Source: an uncultured Alphaproteobacteria bacterium (lineage in GTDB: Bacteria; Pseudomonadota; Alphaproteobacteria; Micropepsales; Micropepsaceae). Taken from it: DNA of 64,000 bases. The first letter of the stretch is position 1. Each line of letters begins with the position of its first letter. The stretch covers positions 42,918 to 106,917 of the forward strand of contig CADEFU010000014.1 of NCBI GenBank assembly GCA_902826695.1. Direction: 5' to 3'. Positions 25,305-35,775 of this stretch are shown in pieces. The notes beneath the pieces were generated by a model, which worked only from the letters and a program-made list of their open reading frames with translations, was not told the DNA's origin and did no database searches. The position numbers and the translations under genes were made by a program.

Positions 25305-27857
25305 ATGCGTTTCTCAACGAAACTATTAGGCACGTCTGCGCTTTGCGCAGTGTTCATCGCGGCAGCCGCGCCGGCTTTCGCGCAATCGACCGGTACGCAA
25401 GAGGTCGAAGAGGGTCCGGTCGAGAAAGTCACCGTGACCGGGCAACGCGCCGGCGGAAATATCTCAAAGGAACAGCGCCCCAAAACGCGCTCGACCGTCA
25501 CGCAAGACTACGTCGAGACGCAACCGTCGGGCCAGTCGATCTTCCAGAACTTGAACCTTGTTCCGGGATTGAACTTCACGAACTCCGACCCTTACGGCTC
25601 GAGCGGCGGCAACGTGCGTTTGCGCGGTTTTGACGGCAACCGCATCTCGCTGACCCAAGACGGCATTCCGCTCAACGACACCGGCAACTACGCAATTTTC
25701 ACGAACCAGCAGTTGGATCCGGAATACATCCAGCGCGCGACCGTGAACACCGGAACCACCGACGTCGACAGCCCAACCGCATCCGCCACCGGTGGCACGA
25801 TCAACGTTGTGACGCGCAAACCGTATGAAGAGACGACGCTCAGCGTCGGCGGCTCCGTCGGCTCCTTCGACTATCGCCGCCTGATCGGCGTGATCGACTC
25901 CGGCGAAAGCAAGAATGGCGTCAGCGCCTTCGCCGGCGTTTCATTCCAGCAATACGACAAGTTCAAGGGTCCCGGCGAACTGCAGAAGCTCCAGGGCAAC
26001 GCCCGCATCTATCAGGAAATCGGCGAAGACAGCTTCGTAAGCTTGATCGCGCACTACAACGAAAACCGCAACAATTTCTACCGCAACGTCACGCTGGCCA
26101 ACATCGCGACGTTTGGTCGAGATTTCGACAACTTCGAAACTTGCACGCGAGCGACGTTCGTAAACGGCGCGGCCCAAAGCGACAGCACGGGCGCAGACTC
26201 GAACAACCTTGCCAACCCGTCCAGCTGCACGAACTACTTCGGCTTGCGCATCAACCCGTCGAACACCGGCAACATCCGCGTTCAGGGCAACTTCAAGCTG
26301 ACCGACAGCCTCCGCTTCACGATCGACCCGTCCTGGCAATACGTGAAGGCTAACGGCGGCGGCACGTCGGTTGTCTCCGAAACCGACGCGCGCCTCGCGG
26401 CGGGCGTGGATCTGAGCAGCGACGGCGATCTCCTCGACAGCGTTCGGCTCTACTCGCCGAACAACACGAACACCAGCCGCTACGGCGTCACCGCCTCGCT
26501 GATCTGGGAGTTCGATGACGCAAGCCGTATTCGCGTCGCTTACACCGGCGATCATGGCCGTCACCGCCAAACCGGCGCGTTCAGCAGTCTTACGGCGAGC
26601 GGCGATCCTGTGGACATTTGGGGCGGCCTCGACAAGTCGGGCGCCCGTGTGTTCGGGACCGACGGCAGCTTCCTGCGCGGCCGCGATCGTCTCTCCCACG
26701 CGATCCTGAACCAAGTCTCGGCGAGCTACACCGGCCGCTTCCTGGACGGCAAACTCTTGATCGACGTCGGCGTGCGCGCACCGTTCTTCTCGCGCGACTT
26801 GAACCAGAGCTGCTTTACGCAGGCGGGCTCAAGCAACGTACGCTGCACGACGGAAGCCTTCAACGACCCCGATGGCGACAACATCGGTCAGTTGGCGTCG
26901 CAAGGCGCGACTCGCTTCATCCGACCGTTCCAGGCACAGTTCGAGTATGATGCGGTGCTGCCGAACGTTGGCGTGAGCTACGAATTGTTCGAAGACAACA
27001 TTTTCTACCTCAGCTACGCTGAGGGTCTCTCGGCGCCGCGCACGGACAATCTGTACTTTGCAGCAATCGCGCGGACCGCACTCGATGCTCTGAATGCGAT
27101 CCCCGCCGATGCCAACATACTTGGCGATGAAATCGACACGGCCGTCTTCCCCGGCGTCGAACCGGAAACCACACGAGCGTTCGACATCGGCTACCGCTAT
27201 CAGGGAGAGACCGTAACCGCTTCCGCCGCGCTCTGGTACAACGAGTTCGAGAACCGCATCGTGACCTCATTCGACGCCGACGCGGGCGTCAACGTTGATC
27301 GCAATGTCGGCAAAGTCGAACTTCAGGGCGTCGACGCGGAAATCGGCTGGCGCGCGACCCCAGATCTCACCTTCTATGCGTCGGCCTCCTTCATCGAATC
27401 CGAGTTGCAGGACGATCTTGAGATCGGCCGCACCGCGGGTGGCGTGGTGACGTTGCTGCCGACGGCCGGAAAATCTCTGGTCGAAACACCGGAGTGGACC
27501 TTCGGGGGACGCGTGCAATACGTGTTCGAGAACGTCAAGTTCGGCCTCCAGGGTAAGTACGTTGGCGACCGCTTCGCGACGGACGTGAACGACCAAGTTG
27601 CGCCGGCCTATACGATCTTCGACGCCGACGTTTCGATCGATCTTGAACCGCTCGGACTCGGTGAGACGTTGCTGCAGGCCAACGGCATCAACATCTTCGG
27701 CGAAGATTTCCTGGGCAACATTTCGACGACGAACAACGCGTTGTTGATCGCCGATGTGGAGCCGGGTCCTGGCGTCACGGCGCGTGCGGGCTTGGCCCCG
27801 AGCTACAGCATCGGCGCTCCGCAAACCTTCCAAGTTCAACTCAAGACGAAGTTCTAG
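25305..27857 (+). CDS. TonB-dependent outer-membrane receptor (850 aa)
   Basis: 850 residues. A signal peptide of about 26 residues ends PAFAQ. A VEKVTVTGQR stretch opens the plug (FQNLNLVPGLNF, VRLRGFDGNRISLTQDGIPLND, ATVNTGTTDVDSPTASATGGTINVVTRKP). The beta-barrel closes with FQVQLKTKF, ending in Phe as needed for barrel assembly. The substrate is unknown. Its position facing phoD suggests uptake of a phosphorylated compound, as in PhoD/PhoX-associated receptors; this is inference. MRFSTKLL follows a G-rich stretch (GATGGGGG). Confidence 0.93.
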   Translation: MRFSTKLLGTSALCAVFIAAAAPAFAQSTGTQEVEEGPVEKVTVTGQRAGGNISKEQRPKTRSTVTQDYVETQPSGQSIFQNLNLVPGLNFTNSDPYGSSGGNVRLRGFDGNRISLTQDGIPLNDTGNYAIFTNQQLDPEYIQRATVNTGTTDVDSPTASATGGTINVVTRKPYEETTLSVGGSVGSFDYRRLIGVIDSGESKNGVSAFAGVSFQQYDKFKGPGELQKLQGNARIYQEIGEDSFVSLIAHYNENRNNFYRNVTLANIATFGRDFDNFETCTRATFVNGAAQSDSTGADSNNLANPSSCTNYFGLRINPSNTGNIRVQGNFKLTDSLRFTIDPSWQYVKANGGGTSVVSETDARLAAGVDLSSDGDLLDSVRLYSPNNTNTSRYGVTASLIWEFDDASRIRVAYTGDHGRHRQTGAFSSLTASGDPVDIWGGLDKSGARVFGTDGSFLRGRDRLSHAILNQVSASYTGRFLDGKLLIDVGVRAPFFSRDLNQSCFTQAGSSNVRCTTEAFNDPDGDNIGQLASQGATRFIRPFQAQFEYDAVLPNVGVSYELFEDNIFYLSYAEGLSAPRTDNLYFAAIARTALDALNAIPADANILGDEIDTAVFPGVEPETTRAFDIGYRYQGETVTASAALWYNEFENRIVTSFDADAGVNVDRNVGKVELQGVDAEIGWRATPDLTFYASASFIESELQDDLEIGRTAGGVVTLLPTAGKSLVETPEWTFGGRVQYVFENVKFGLQGKYVGDRFATDVNDQVAPAYTIFDADVSIDLEPLGLGETLLQANGINIFGEDFLGNISTTNNALLIADVEPGPGVTARAGLAPSYSIGAPQTFQVQLKTKF

Positions 27858-27872
27858 CCCCACCAACTACCG

Positions 27873-27898
27873 CGAGGCGGCTCTTATGGGCCGCCTCG
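27873..27898. terminator. bidirectional hairpin between TonB receptor and rlmH
   Basis: A perfect 9-bp stem CGAGGCGGC / GCCGCCTCG with an 8-base loop lies 15 bp past the receptor stop and 26 bp past the rlmH stop on the other strand. There is no T-run. Confidence 0.55.
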
Positions 27899-27924
27899 AG
27901 GGCCTTGCCCAATCCGAGACATCG

Positions 27925-28380
27925 CTACGCCCGATGATACGGGTGCCCACCCAAAATCGTCACCGCGCGGAACAACTGCTCCGCAAGCATGGTCCGCACA
28001 AGCAGATGCGGCCATGTCTGCGTGCCGAACGCGATCGTCAACTGCGCGCGCCGCTTCACATCGTCGGGTAAGCCGTCCGGTCCGCCGATCACGAACAAAG
28101 CGCGTGACTCTCCCACATCGCGCCATCGCGCGATCTGCTTCGCAAACGCTTCGCTGGTCAGTGACGCCCCACGCTCGTCGAGCGCGACGAGCAACACGCC
28201 GCCCGCGCAAGCATCGATCAGGCGTTCGGGCTTACGCTCATCCCACTCGCTGAGTACGAACGACGATAGGCCGAGCGCGCGTCCCGCGTCTCGTGCGCGC
28301 TGCAAATAGCCAAGGGCGAGCTCCGTCTCAGGCGCTGCTTTCGCCCGGCCGCCGGCCAAGATATCGATCGCGAGCGCCAA
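27925..28380 (-). CDS. rlmH: 23S rRNA (pseudouridine-1915-N3) methyltransferase
   Basis: A 151-residue SPOUT methyltransferase that methylates the pseudouridine at 23S position 1915. Family signatures are LDERG at about 67-71, FVIGGPDGLP (knot glycine loop), and the C-terminal LFRAVTILGGHPYHRA with the conserved Tyr-His-Arg end. It starts at TTG 28380, 6 bp after the rsfS stop. It is the last gene of the obg-proB-proA-nadD-rsfS-rlmH run. Confidence 0.93.
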   Translation of the reverse strand: MALAIDILAGGRAKAAPETELALGYLQRARDAGRALGLSSFVLSEWDERKPERLIDACAGGVLLVALDERGASLTSEAFAKQIARWRDVGESRALFVIGGPDGLPDDVKRRAQLTIAFGTQTWPHLLVRTMLAEQLFRAVTILGGHPYHRA

Positions 28381-28386
28381 AGGAGC

Positions 28387-28854
28387 CTACACGGCTTCGG
28401 CGACCTGGGCGGCGCCGCCCCACATCTTCTCAAGATTATAGAACGCGCGCACTTCCGGTCGGAACACGTGCACGATGATGTCCATCGCATCGACCAGCAC
28501 CCAGTCGCCTTGCGGCAGACCTTCGGCGCGGCCTTTGATGCCGTGCTTCTTCAGTTCCTCCGTCAAGTGCTCCGCGATCGCGCTCACGTGCCTGTTCGAG
28601 CGTCCGCTGGCGACCACCATGAAGTCGGCCATCGGCGATTTACCCGTCATATCGATGGATACGATGTTCTCGGCTTTATCGTTGTCGAGCGACTTTAGCA
28701 CGATGTTGAGCAGTTTCTGGCTCGCGGCCGGCGCCGCCTTGCGGGCCTTGGGCGCCGCGGCTTTCTTCGCCGGGGCCTTGCGTTTCGCCAGGGATGGACT
28801 CTTCGATTTCGCCCGCGAAGTGCGGGTCGTACGCTTGGCAGTCAGGTGGTGCAC
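28387..28854 (-). CDS. rsfS: ribosome silencing factor
   Basis: 155 residues. The RsfS/DUF143 domain occupies about 45-150 (SLDNDKAENIVSIDM, VVASGRSNRHVSAIAEHL, GDWVLVDAMDIIVHVF, YNLEKMWG). It binds ribosomal protein L14 and blocks subunit joining in slow growth. The first ~45 residues are a Lys/Ala-rich extension, longer than in many homologues and perhaps RNA-binding. The frame starts at GTG 28854; a later start cannot be excluded. It lies downstream of nadD. Confidence 0.93.
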   Translation of the reverse strand: MHHLTAKRTTRTSRAKSKSPSLAKRKAPAKKAAAPKARKAAPAASQKLLNIVLKSLDNDKAENIVSIDMTGKSPMADFMVVASGRSNRHVSAIAEHLTEELKKHGIKGRAEGLPQGDWVLVDAMDIIVHVFRPEVRAFYNLEKMWGGAAQVAEAV

Positions 28855-28971
28855 TCCTTCGGTTCGACGTTGAGCTCAGACGCTAACACAGTTCGCCTAA
28901 CGGCACGATGAACAATCCGGCCGCACTTTCAATCAAAGTGAACGGGCTCAGGCTGCGAAATCACGCAGGAT

Positions 28972-29601
28972 TCAGCGCCACACGCCGCGGTTGCGCAGCG
29001 CTGTCGCGGAGGTGGGATCGAGCCGCTCGCGAATGAAAACCCAAGCCGGCGTACGGCTCCCGGCAAGTTTCGCCGCGTCCGCATCGTCAACGCGCGCATC
29101 GTCGAGATAAAGGGCCGCCGGGCTCGCCAGCGCCCGCACGGTAAATCCGGGCCGCGCGACAACGGCAATCGGCAGACGCTTCGCAATTGTCTTCCAGCGC
29201 CGCCAAAGATGGAACGAGGCCAAACTGTCCCCGCCCATCAGCCAGACAAACTGCGCCTTAGGAAAGGTCGCGACCAACGCCTCGATCGTGTCGATTGTGT
29301 ATTGCGTCCCGAGCGCGACCTCGGGCGCGCTCACGTGAATATCCGGATGCGCTGCGATCTCGCGCGCCTTCTCCAGCCGCCGCTCAAGCGAGGCCATCCC
29401 TGCCGTGCTCTTCAACGGATTCTGTGGCGACACCATCCACCAAACCGCATCGAGCTTGAGCCGCCGAAGCGCTATCAAGCTTATATGCCGGTGCGCCTGA
29501 TGGGCAGGATTGAACGATCCGCCGAGCAACCCAATACGCCCGCCCGCGCGCGCGAGTGCAACCGCTTGCGGCGGAAAGGCGTCAGGGTCTGGTTTGCCCA
29601 T
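28972..29601 (-). CDS. nadD: nicotinate-nucleotide adenylyltransferase
   Basis: About 209 residues from ATG 29601 (a TTG start four codons earlier is possible). The nucleotidyltransferase motif GGSFNPAHQAHRH is followed by WWMVSPQNPLK, WLMGGDSLASFHLWRRW, and the second ATP-binding motif SATALRNRG near the C-terminus. It makes deamido-NAD from nicotinate mononucleotide in NAD synthesis. Its start lies inside the end of proA (20-bp overlap), so it is coupled to the proBA operon. Confidence 0.94.
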   Translation of the reverse strand: MGKPDPDAFPPQAVALARAGGRIGLLGGSFNPAHQAHRHISLIALRRLKLDAVWWMVSPQNPLKSTAGMASLERRLEKAREIAAHPDIHVSAPEVALGTQYTIDTIEALVATFPKAQFVWLMGGDSLASFHLWRRWKTIAKRLPIAVVARPGFTVRALASPAALYLDDARVDDADAAKLAGSRTPAWVFIRERLDPTSATALRNRGVWR

Positions 29602-30858
29602 AGCCCCGCACAACGTACTTGTAGGTGGTTAGCTCTCGCGCCCCCACGGGCCCACGCGCATGCAGGCGGCCCGTCGCAATGCCGATCTCAGCGCCAAGCC
29701 CGAATTCCGCCCCATCGGCAAACTGCGTCGACGCGTTGTGTAGAACGATCGCACTGTCCACCTCGCGCAAGAACGTTTCCGCCGCAGCCTTGTCCTCGGT
29801 CACGATGGACTCCGTATGCGCCGACCCATACTTCGCGATGTGCGCCGCCGCGCCCTCAACGCCATCGACGACCTTCACCGCGATGATCGCGTCGAGATAC
29901 TCGGTGTACCAGTCGTCTTCTTCCGCCGCCTCGACGCGCGAGTCGACGGTCTGCGTGATCCGATCCCCTCGCACCTCGCATCCCGCATCGAGGAACGCCT
30001 CGACCAATGGCCCAAGCAGGCGCCCGGCACCTGCGGCGTCAACCAGCAGAGTCTCCGCGGCGCCGCACACGGAAACGCGCCGCATCTTCGAATTCAACGC
30101 GATGTCGATCGCCTTCTTCAGATCGGCGCCCTTATCGACATAGACATGGCAATTCCCTTCCAGATGCGCGAGCACCGGCACGCGCGCGTCCTTGTGCACG
30201 CGCTCGACCAGGCTCTTTCCCCCGCGCGGAATGATAAGGTCGATGTTCCCGTTCAACCCGGCGAGTAGCCGCCCGACCGCTGCACGATCGGCAGTCGGCA
30301 CGACCTGCACCGCCTCCTTCGGCAAGCTCACGCGCTCCAGCGCAAGCTCGATCGCCGTCTGAATCGCGCGCGCAGTGCCCAGCGCCTCCGAACCGCCACG
30401 CAAGATCACTGCGTTCCCGGACTTGATGCAGAGCGCCGCCGCATCGGCAGTCACATTCGGCCGGCTCTCATAGATGATCCCGATCACCCCGATCGGCACG
30501 CGCACGCGCGCGATTTTGAGCCCGTTCGGTCGTGTCCACTCGGCTTCCGCATCGCCAATCGGGTCGGGCAGCCAAGCAACGGTTTCGATCCCCTTCGCCA
30601 TCCCCTGCACCGACGCCGGCGAAAGCCGCATCCGGTCAAGAAACGCCGGGCTCAGCCCCGCCTTGGTCGCCGCCTCGATATCGCGTGCGTTGGCAGCGAG
30701 GATCTGTTTCTCGCAAGCCTTAATGCCCTTCGCGATCGCATGCAGCGCCGCAGCCCGCTGGCTCTTATCCGCCTTCGCCATCACGCGCGAAGCGTCGCGC
30801 GCGGCCTTGCCCATGCGCGTCAGCAGTTCGTCGACGTCGTCTTTGTGTGGCGCATTCA

Positions 30859-30859
<1 letters not shown>
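29582..30859 (-). CDS. proA: gamma-glutamyl phosphate reductase
   Basis: 425 residues of the aldehyde dehydrogenase superfamily, performing the second step of proline synthesis. Features include GVIGIIYESRPNVTADAAALCIKSGNA split across the NADP-binding region, LIIPRGGKSLV, the catalytic-Cys block MRRVSVCGAAETLLVD, and EFGLGAEIGIATGRLHARGPVG. Its ATG overlaps the proB stop as TGATG, so the kinase and reductase are translationally coupled. Confidence 0.96.
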
Positions 30860-33197
<2,338 letters not shown>

Positions 33198-33251
33198 TTA
33201 CCCGCCAGGGTGAAGGCGCGACCATTTCCGCCACACCTCGAACCCCGGCCC

Positions 33252-33280
33252 CCTCGCCCTTCCAACGTGGGAGGGCGAGG
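33252..33280. repeat. 12-bp palindromic hairpin downstream of the GNAT gene
   Basis: Arms 33252-33263 and 33269-33280 pair over 12 bp (one G-U) around a 5-base loop, 12 bp past the stop of the minus-strand GNAT gene. There is no T-run. It could be a dispersed palindrome rather than a terminator; no second copy was found in this window. Confidence 0.5.
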
Positions 33281-33292
33281 CGGGTGTACGGG

Positions 33293-33886
33293 CTACGCCG
33301 GCACGCGCAACAAATTGGGCGCACGCGAGGTCGCTTGCAGCTCGAGCCACCGCGCTCGCGGAAGCTCCATATCGAGACATTTCACTTTGCAGCCGAGCGC
33401 CAGCGACGGGCGCAGGGTCTCCTTCGTGTAGCGGAAGCCGAGCTTCGTGAGGATCGCCCCCGACGCGTGATTGTCCGGGTAGTGCCCGGCCACAATCTTG
33501 TCGAGTTTAAGACCTTCGAACGCGTAGTCGCGCAACGCCCGCGCGGCTTCGCTCACATAGCCGCGGTTCCAATACGGTTCGCCAAGCCAATAGCCCATTT
33601 CCCATTCACTGTGATCGCGCACGCCGACGCCGATCCCGCCGATCATCTCGCCGTCCTCGGTGATGGCGAGCGTCACGGTCTTGCCGCCCGCCCAAAGTTC
33701 GGCCTGCTTGCCGAGCCAATCGTCGGCTGCAGCCTCCGTGTAAGGGTAGGGCATCGTCGAGAGGTTCTTGGCGACCTTCCAATTGTTCGCAAGCTTGACG
33801 AGGCGGGCGCGATCGCGCGCTTCCAACGGCCTCAACACCAAGCGTTCCGTCACAATCGGTTCGAACTTCGCCACGGCACTCTCCAT
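33293..33886 (-). CDS. GNAT family N-acetyltransferase (RimJ/RimL-like)
   Basis: 197 residues from ATG 33886. It has the RimJ/L-type start FEPIVTERLVLRPLEARDR, a GIGVGVRDHSEWEMGYWLG core, YWNRGYVSEAARALRDYAFEGL with the acetyl-CoA loop, and NHASGAILTKLGFRY. It may acetylate ribosomal or other protein N-termini; the substrate is unproven. The start is chosen because a full terminator lies directly upstream (33905-33938), excluding the longer frame. A GNAT gene between rpmA and obg is a common alphaproteobacterial arrangement. Confidence 0.9.
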   Translation of the reverse strand: MESAVAKFEPIVTERLVLRPLEARDRARLVKLANNWKVAKNLSTMPYPYTEAAADDWLGKQAELWAGGKTVTLAITEDGEMIGGIGVGVRDHSEWEMGYWLGEPYWNRGYVSEAARALRDYAFEGLKLDKIVAGHYPDNHASGAILTKLGFRYTKETLRPSLALGCKVKCLDMELPRARWLELQATSRAPNLLRVPA

Positions 33887-33904
33887 CACAAGGACACGAG
33901 GGAG

Positions 33905-33938
33905 AAAAAAAGAGGGAGATGGCGAACCATCTCCCTCT
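33905..33938 (-). terminator. intrinsic terminator of rplU-rpmA
   Basis: The stem GAGGGAGATGG / CCATCTCCCTC (11 bp) is closed by a TTCG tetraloop on the minus strand, with seven T residues following directly. It lies 60 bp past the rpmA stop. This is the best intrinsic terminator in the window. Confidence 0.95.
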
Positions 33939-33997
33939 TGAACCTTTGGACCGCCATCCCGTTTCATTCCGGGAGCGGTCGATATGTGGACCGTCCC

Positions 33998-34267
33998 TTA
34001 AGCCTTTGCCGCCGCCGTCGGCTTTACCCAAATGACTTGGCGGCCGCGCGCGTCGAGCTTGAACGCAACGTTCCCGCCGACGAGCGCATAGAGCGTATGA
34101 TCGCGGCCCATGCCGACGCCCGCGCCCGGATGGAACTTCGTTCCGCGCTGACGCACGATGATGTTGCCCGGAACCACGATCTGTCCGCCGTACATCTTCA
34201 CGCCGAGATACTTTGGATTGGAATCGCGACCGTTACGTGACGAACCGCCGGCTTTTTTGTGTGCCAT
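33998..34267 (-). CDS. rpmA: 50S ribosomal protein L27
   Basis: 89 residues, beginning [19 protein letters not shown], the conserved flexible N-terminus that reaches the peptidyl-transferase centre, followed by [22 protein letters not shown]. The length is normal. It is 6 bp downstream of rplU and cotranscribed with it from the promoter at 34661-34689. Confidence 0.98.
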   Translation of the reverse strand: MAHKKAGGSSRNGRDSNPKYLGVKMYGGQIVVPGNIIVRQRGTKFHPGAGVGMGRDHTLYALVGGNVAFKLDARGRQVIWVKPTAAAKA

Positions 34268-34273
34268 GACGCC

Positions 34274-34585
34274 TTACCCTGTAATTGCGGTGATCTTCAC
34301 CGTCGTCAGATCCTGACGGTGGCCGCGTGTGCGATGATAATTCTTGCGGCGGCGTTTCTTGAACACCTTGATCTTGTCGCCGCGCGGATGGTCGAGAATC
34401 TCGGCCTCCACCTTTGCGCCGGAGATCACGGGCTTGCCGACCGTCGATTTGCCGCCGTCCACGAGCATCAAGACTTCGCCAAGCGAAACCTTCGAACCCT
34501 TCTCGCCCGCCAAGCGGTCGATGGTCAGCGTGTCGCCTTGGGCGACCTTGAATTGTTTGCCTTGGGCCTTGATGACCGCGAACAT
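34274..34585 (-). CDS. rplU: 50S ribosomal protein L21
   Basis: 103 residues, MFAVIKAQGKQFKV to the basic C-terminal block VFKKRRRKNYHRTRGHRQ that binds 23S rRNA. The length is normal for the family. It is the first gene of the rplU-rpmA unit, with about 75 bp of leader below the promoter. Confidence 0.98.
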   Translation of the reverse strand: MFAVIKAQGKQFKVAQGDTLTIDRLAGEKGSKVSLGEVLMLVDGGKSTVGKPVISGAKVEAEILDHPRGDKIKVFKKRRRKNYHRTRGHRQDLTTVKITAITG

Positions 34586-34660
34586 TGGAGTGCGTCTTTC
34601 GTCTGCAATTGATCAGGGCGGCCGCCGGTGCGAAAACCAGCGCCGCCCAAGAGGGGCGCA

Positions 34661-34689
34661 CTTATGATGATGCGAAGCGGCACTGTCAA
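34661..34689 (-). promoter_or_regulatory. sigma70-type promoter of rplU-rpmA
   Basis: On the minus strand TTGACA (34689-34684) is separated by exactly 17 bases from CATAAG (34666-34661), about 75 bp before the rplU start. The -35 is a perfect consensus and the -10 matches four of six positions. Confidence 0.75.
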
Positions 34690-34719
34690 GCCGGAAACCC
34701 TTGGAATTCGGCCAATTTC

Positions 34720-35553
34720 ATGAACTACCGCCACGCCTACCACGCCGGGAATTTCGCCGATGTGCTGAAGCACGCGGTCCTGTGCTGGGTGGTGCGCTAC
34801 CTGCAGCAAAAGGAAGCACCCTTACACCTGATCGACACCCACGCCGGTGCCGGGGTCTACGACTTGGCCGGGATTGCCGCCGGCAAGACGGGGGAGGCGA
34901 GGGAGGGCATCCAGCGCTTGGCCGCCCGCGTAGACGTCCCTGCCCCCCTCGCGCCTTACCTCGAAGTGATCCGCGAAACGAACGGGCAGGGCGGGGAAAT
35001 CAAGTCTTACCCAGGCTCTCCCGCCCTGATGTTGGCGGTCGCACGCGAAGCCGACCGCGTCACCGCCTGCGAACTCCATCCCGAAGAGGCGGATACATTA
35101 CGCCGCGCGCTAAGCGCCGATCCGCGTCTGCGCATTGCAAGTGGCGACGGCTATGGCCGCCTGCTTTCCCTGATTCCACCTCGCGAAAAGCGCGGTGTCG
35201 TCCTCATCGACCCGCCCTTCGAAGAGCCTGAAGAGTTCGAGCGGTTGGCAAGATCGTTCATCGCCGCCCACCGCAAATGGCACACCGGCGTCTACATCCT
35301 CTGGTTCCCGGTCAAAGATGAAACCGAACTCGTCCGCTTTACCGCCGAGCTTCAATCCGCCGCGATCAAGAAACTGACGCTGGTGACGCTGGATGTCGCC
35401 CGCGCCGAGGGCTTGAGCAAAACCGGCCTCGTTCTGGCGAACGCCCCATTCACCTTCGAAACGGAATGGCGCCCCGCGCTCGCCGCGTTAACGCCGCTCT
35501 TGGCCCAGGGCCCGCAGCCCACCTACGAAATCTCACGGCTAACTGGCGACTAG
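34720..35553 (+). CDS. rlmJ: 23S rRNA (adenine-2030-N6)-methyltransferase
   Basis: 277 residues from ATG 34720, beginning with the diagnostic MNYRHAYHAGNFADVLKHAVL. The catalytic motif is IDPPFEEPEEF (DPPF type), preceded by IASGDGYGRLLSLIPP and followed by WFPVKDETE. It methylates N6 of A2030 in 23S rRNA using AdoMet. It is divergent from rplU, whose -35 element lies only 30 bp from this start. Confidence 0.95.
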   Translation: MNYRHAYHAGNFADVLKHAVLCWVVRYLQQKEAPLHLIDTHAGAGVYDLAGIAAGKTGEAREGIQRLAARVDVPAPLAPYLEVIRETNGQGGEIKSYPGSPALMLAVAREADRVTACELHPEEADTLRRALSADPRLRIASGDGYGRLLSLIPPREKRGVVLIDPPFEEPEEFERLARSFIAAHRKWHTGVYILWFPVKDETELVRFTAELQSAAIKKLTLVTLDVARAEGLSKTGLVLANAPFTFETEWRPALAALTPLLAQGPQPTYEISRLTGD

Positions 35554-35561
35554 CTGCTTTC

Positions 35562-35591
35562 TTGCAGTTCGACGCCCGCTTGGGTTATTCA
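35562..35591 (+). promoter_or_regulatory. possible promoter of tRNA-Ser
   Basis: TTGCAG (35562-35567), then 18 bases, then TATTCA (35586-35591), ending 28 bp before the tRNA. The -10 matches only three positions clearly, so this is tentative. Confidence 0.35.
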
Positions 35592-35619
35592 TCCCGCCCT
35601 TCGACCACGCCCTCGGCAC

Positions 35620-35707
35620 GGATGGGTGGCAGAGTGGTCTATCGCACCGCACTCGAAATGCGGAGTACGGCAACGTACCGTGAGTTCGAATCTCACCCCA
35701 TCCGCCA
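35620..35707 (+). tRNA. tRNA-Ser (anticodon CGA)
   Basis: 88 bases with encoded CCA. The acceptor arms GGATGGG and CCCATCC pair perfectly, with discriminator G. The anticodon stem CCGCA/TGCGG holds the loop CTCGAAA with anticodon CGA at 35654-35656. A long variable arm (GTACGG..CCGTGAG region) and the T-loop GTTCGAATC are as in class II serine tRNAs. It reads UCG codons. Confidence 0.97.
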
Positions 35708-35732
35708 CATTTCGATCGAAGATCGAAATGTG
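35706..35732. repeat. 12-bp palindrome overlapping the tRNA-Ser 3' end
   Basis: CACATTTCGATC (35706-35717) and GATCGAAATGTG (35721-35732) form a perfect 12-bp stem with a GAA loop, starting on the last two bases of the tRNA CCA. No T-run follows. It could be the tRNA terminator or processing hairpin, or a trace of a site-specific insertion; no integrase is nearby. Confidence 0.7.
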
Positions 35733-35775
35733 TCCTCCGAAGCCTTGGCGAAGGGGGACGACGCCGCACCCAGCA

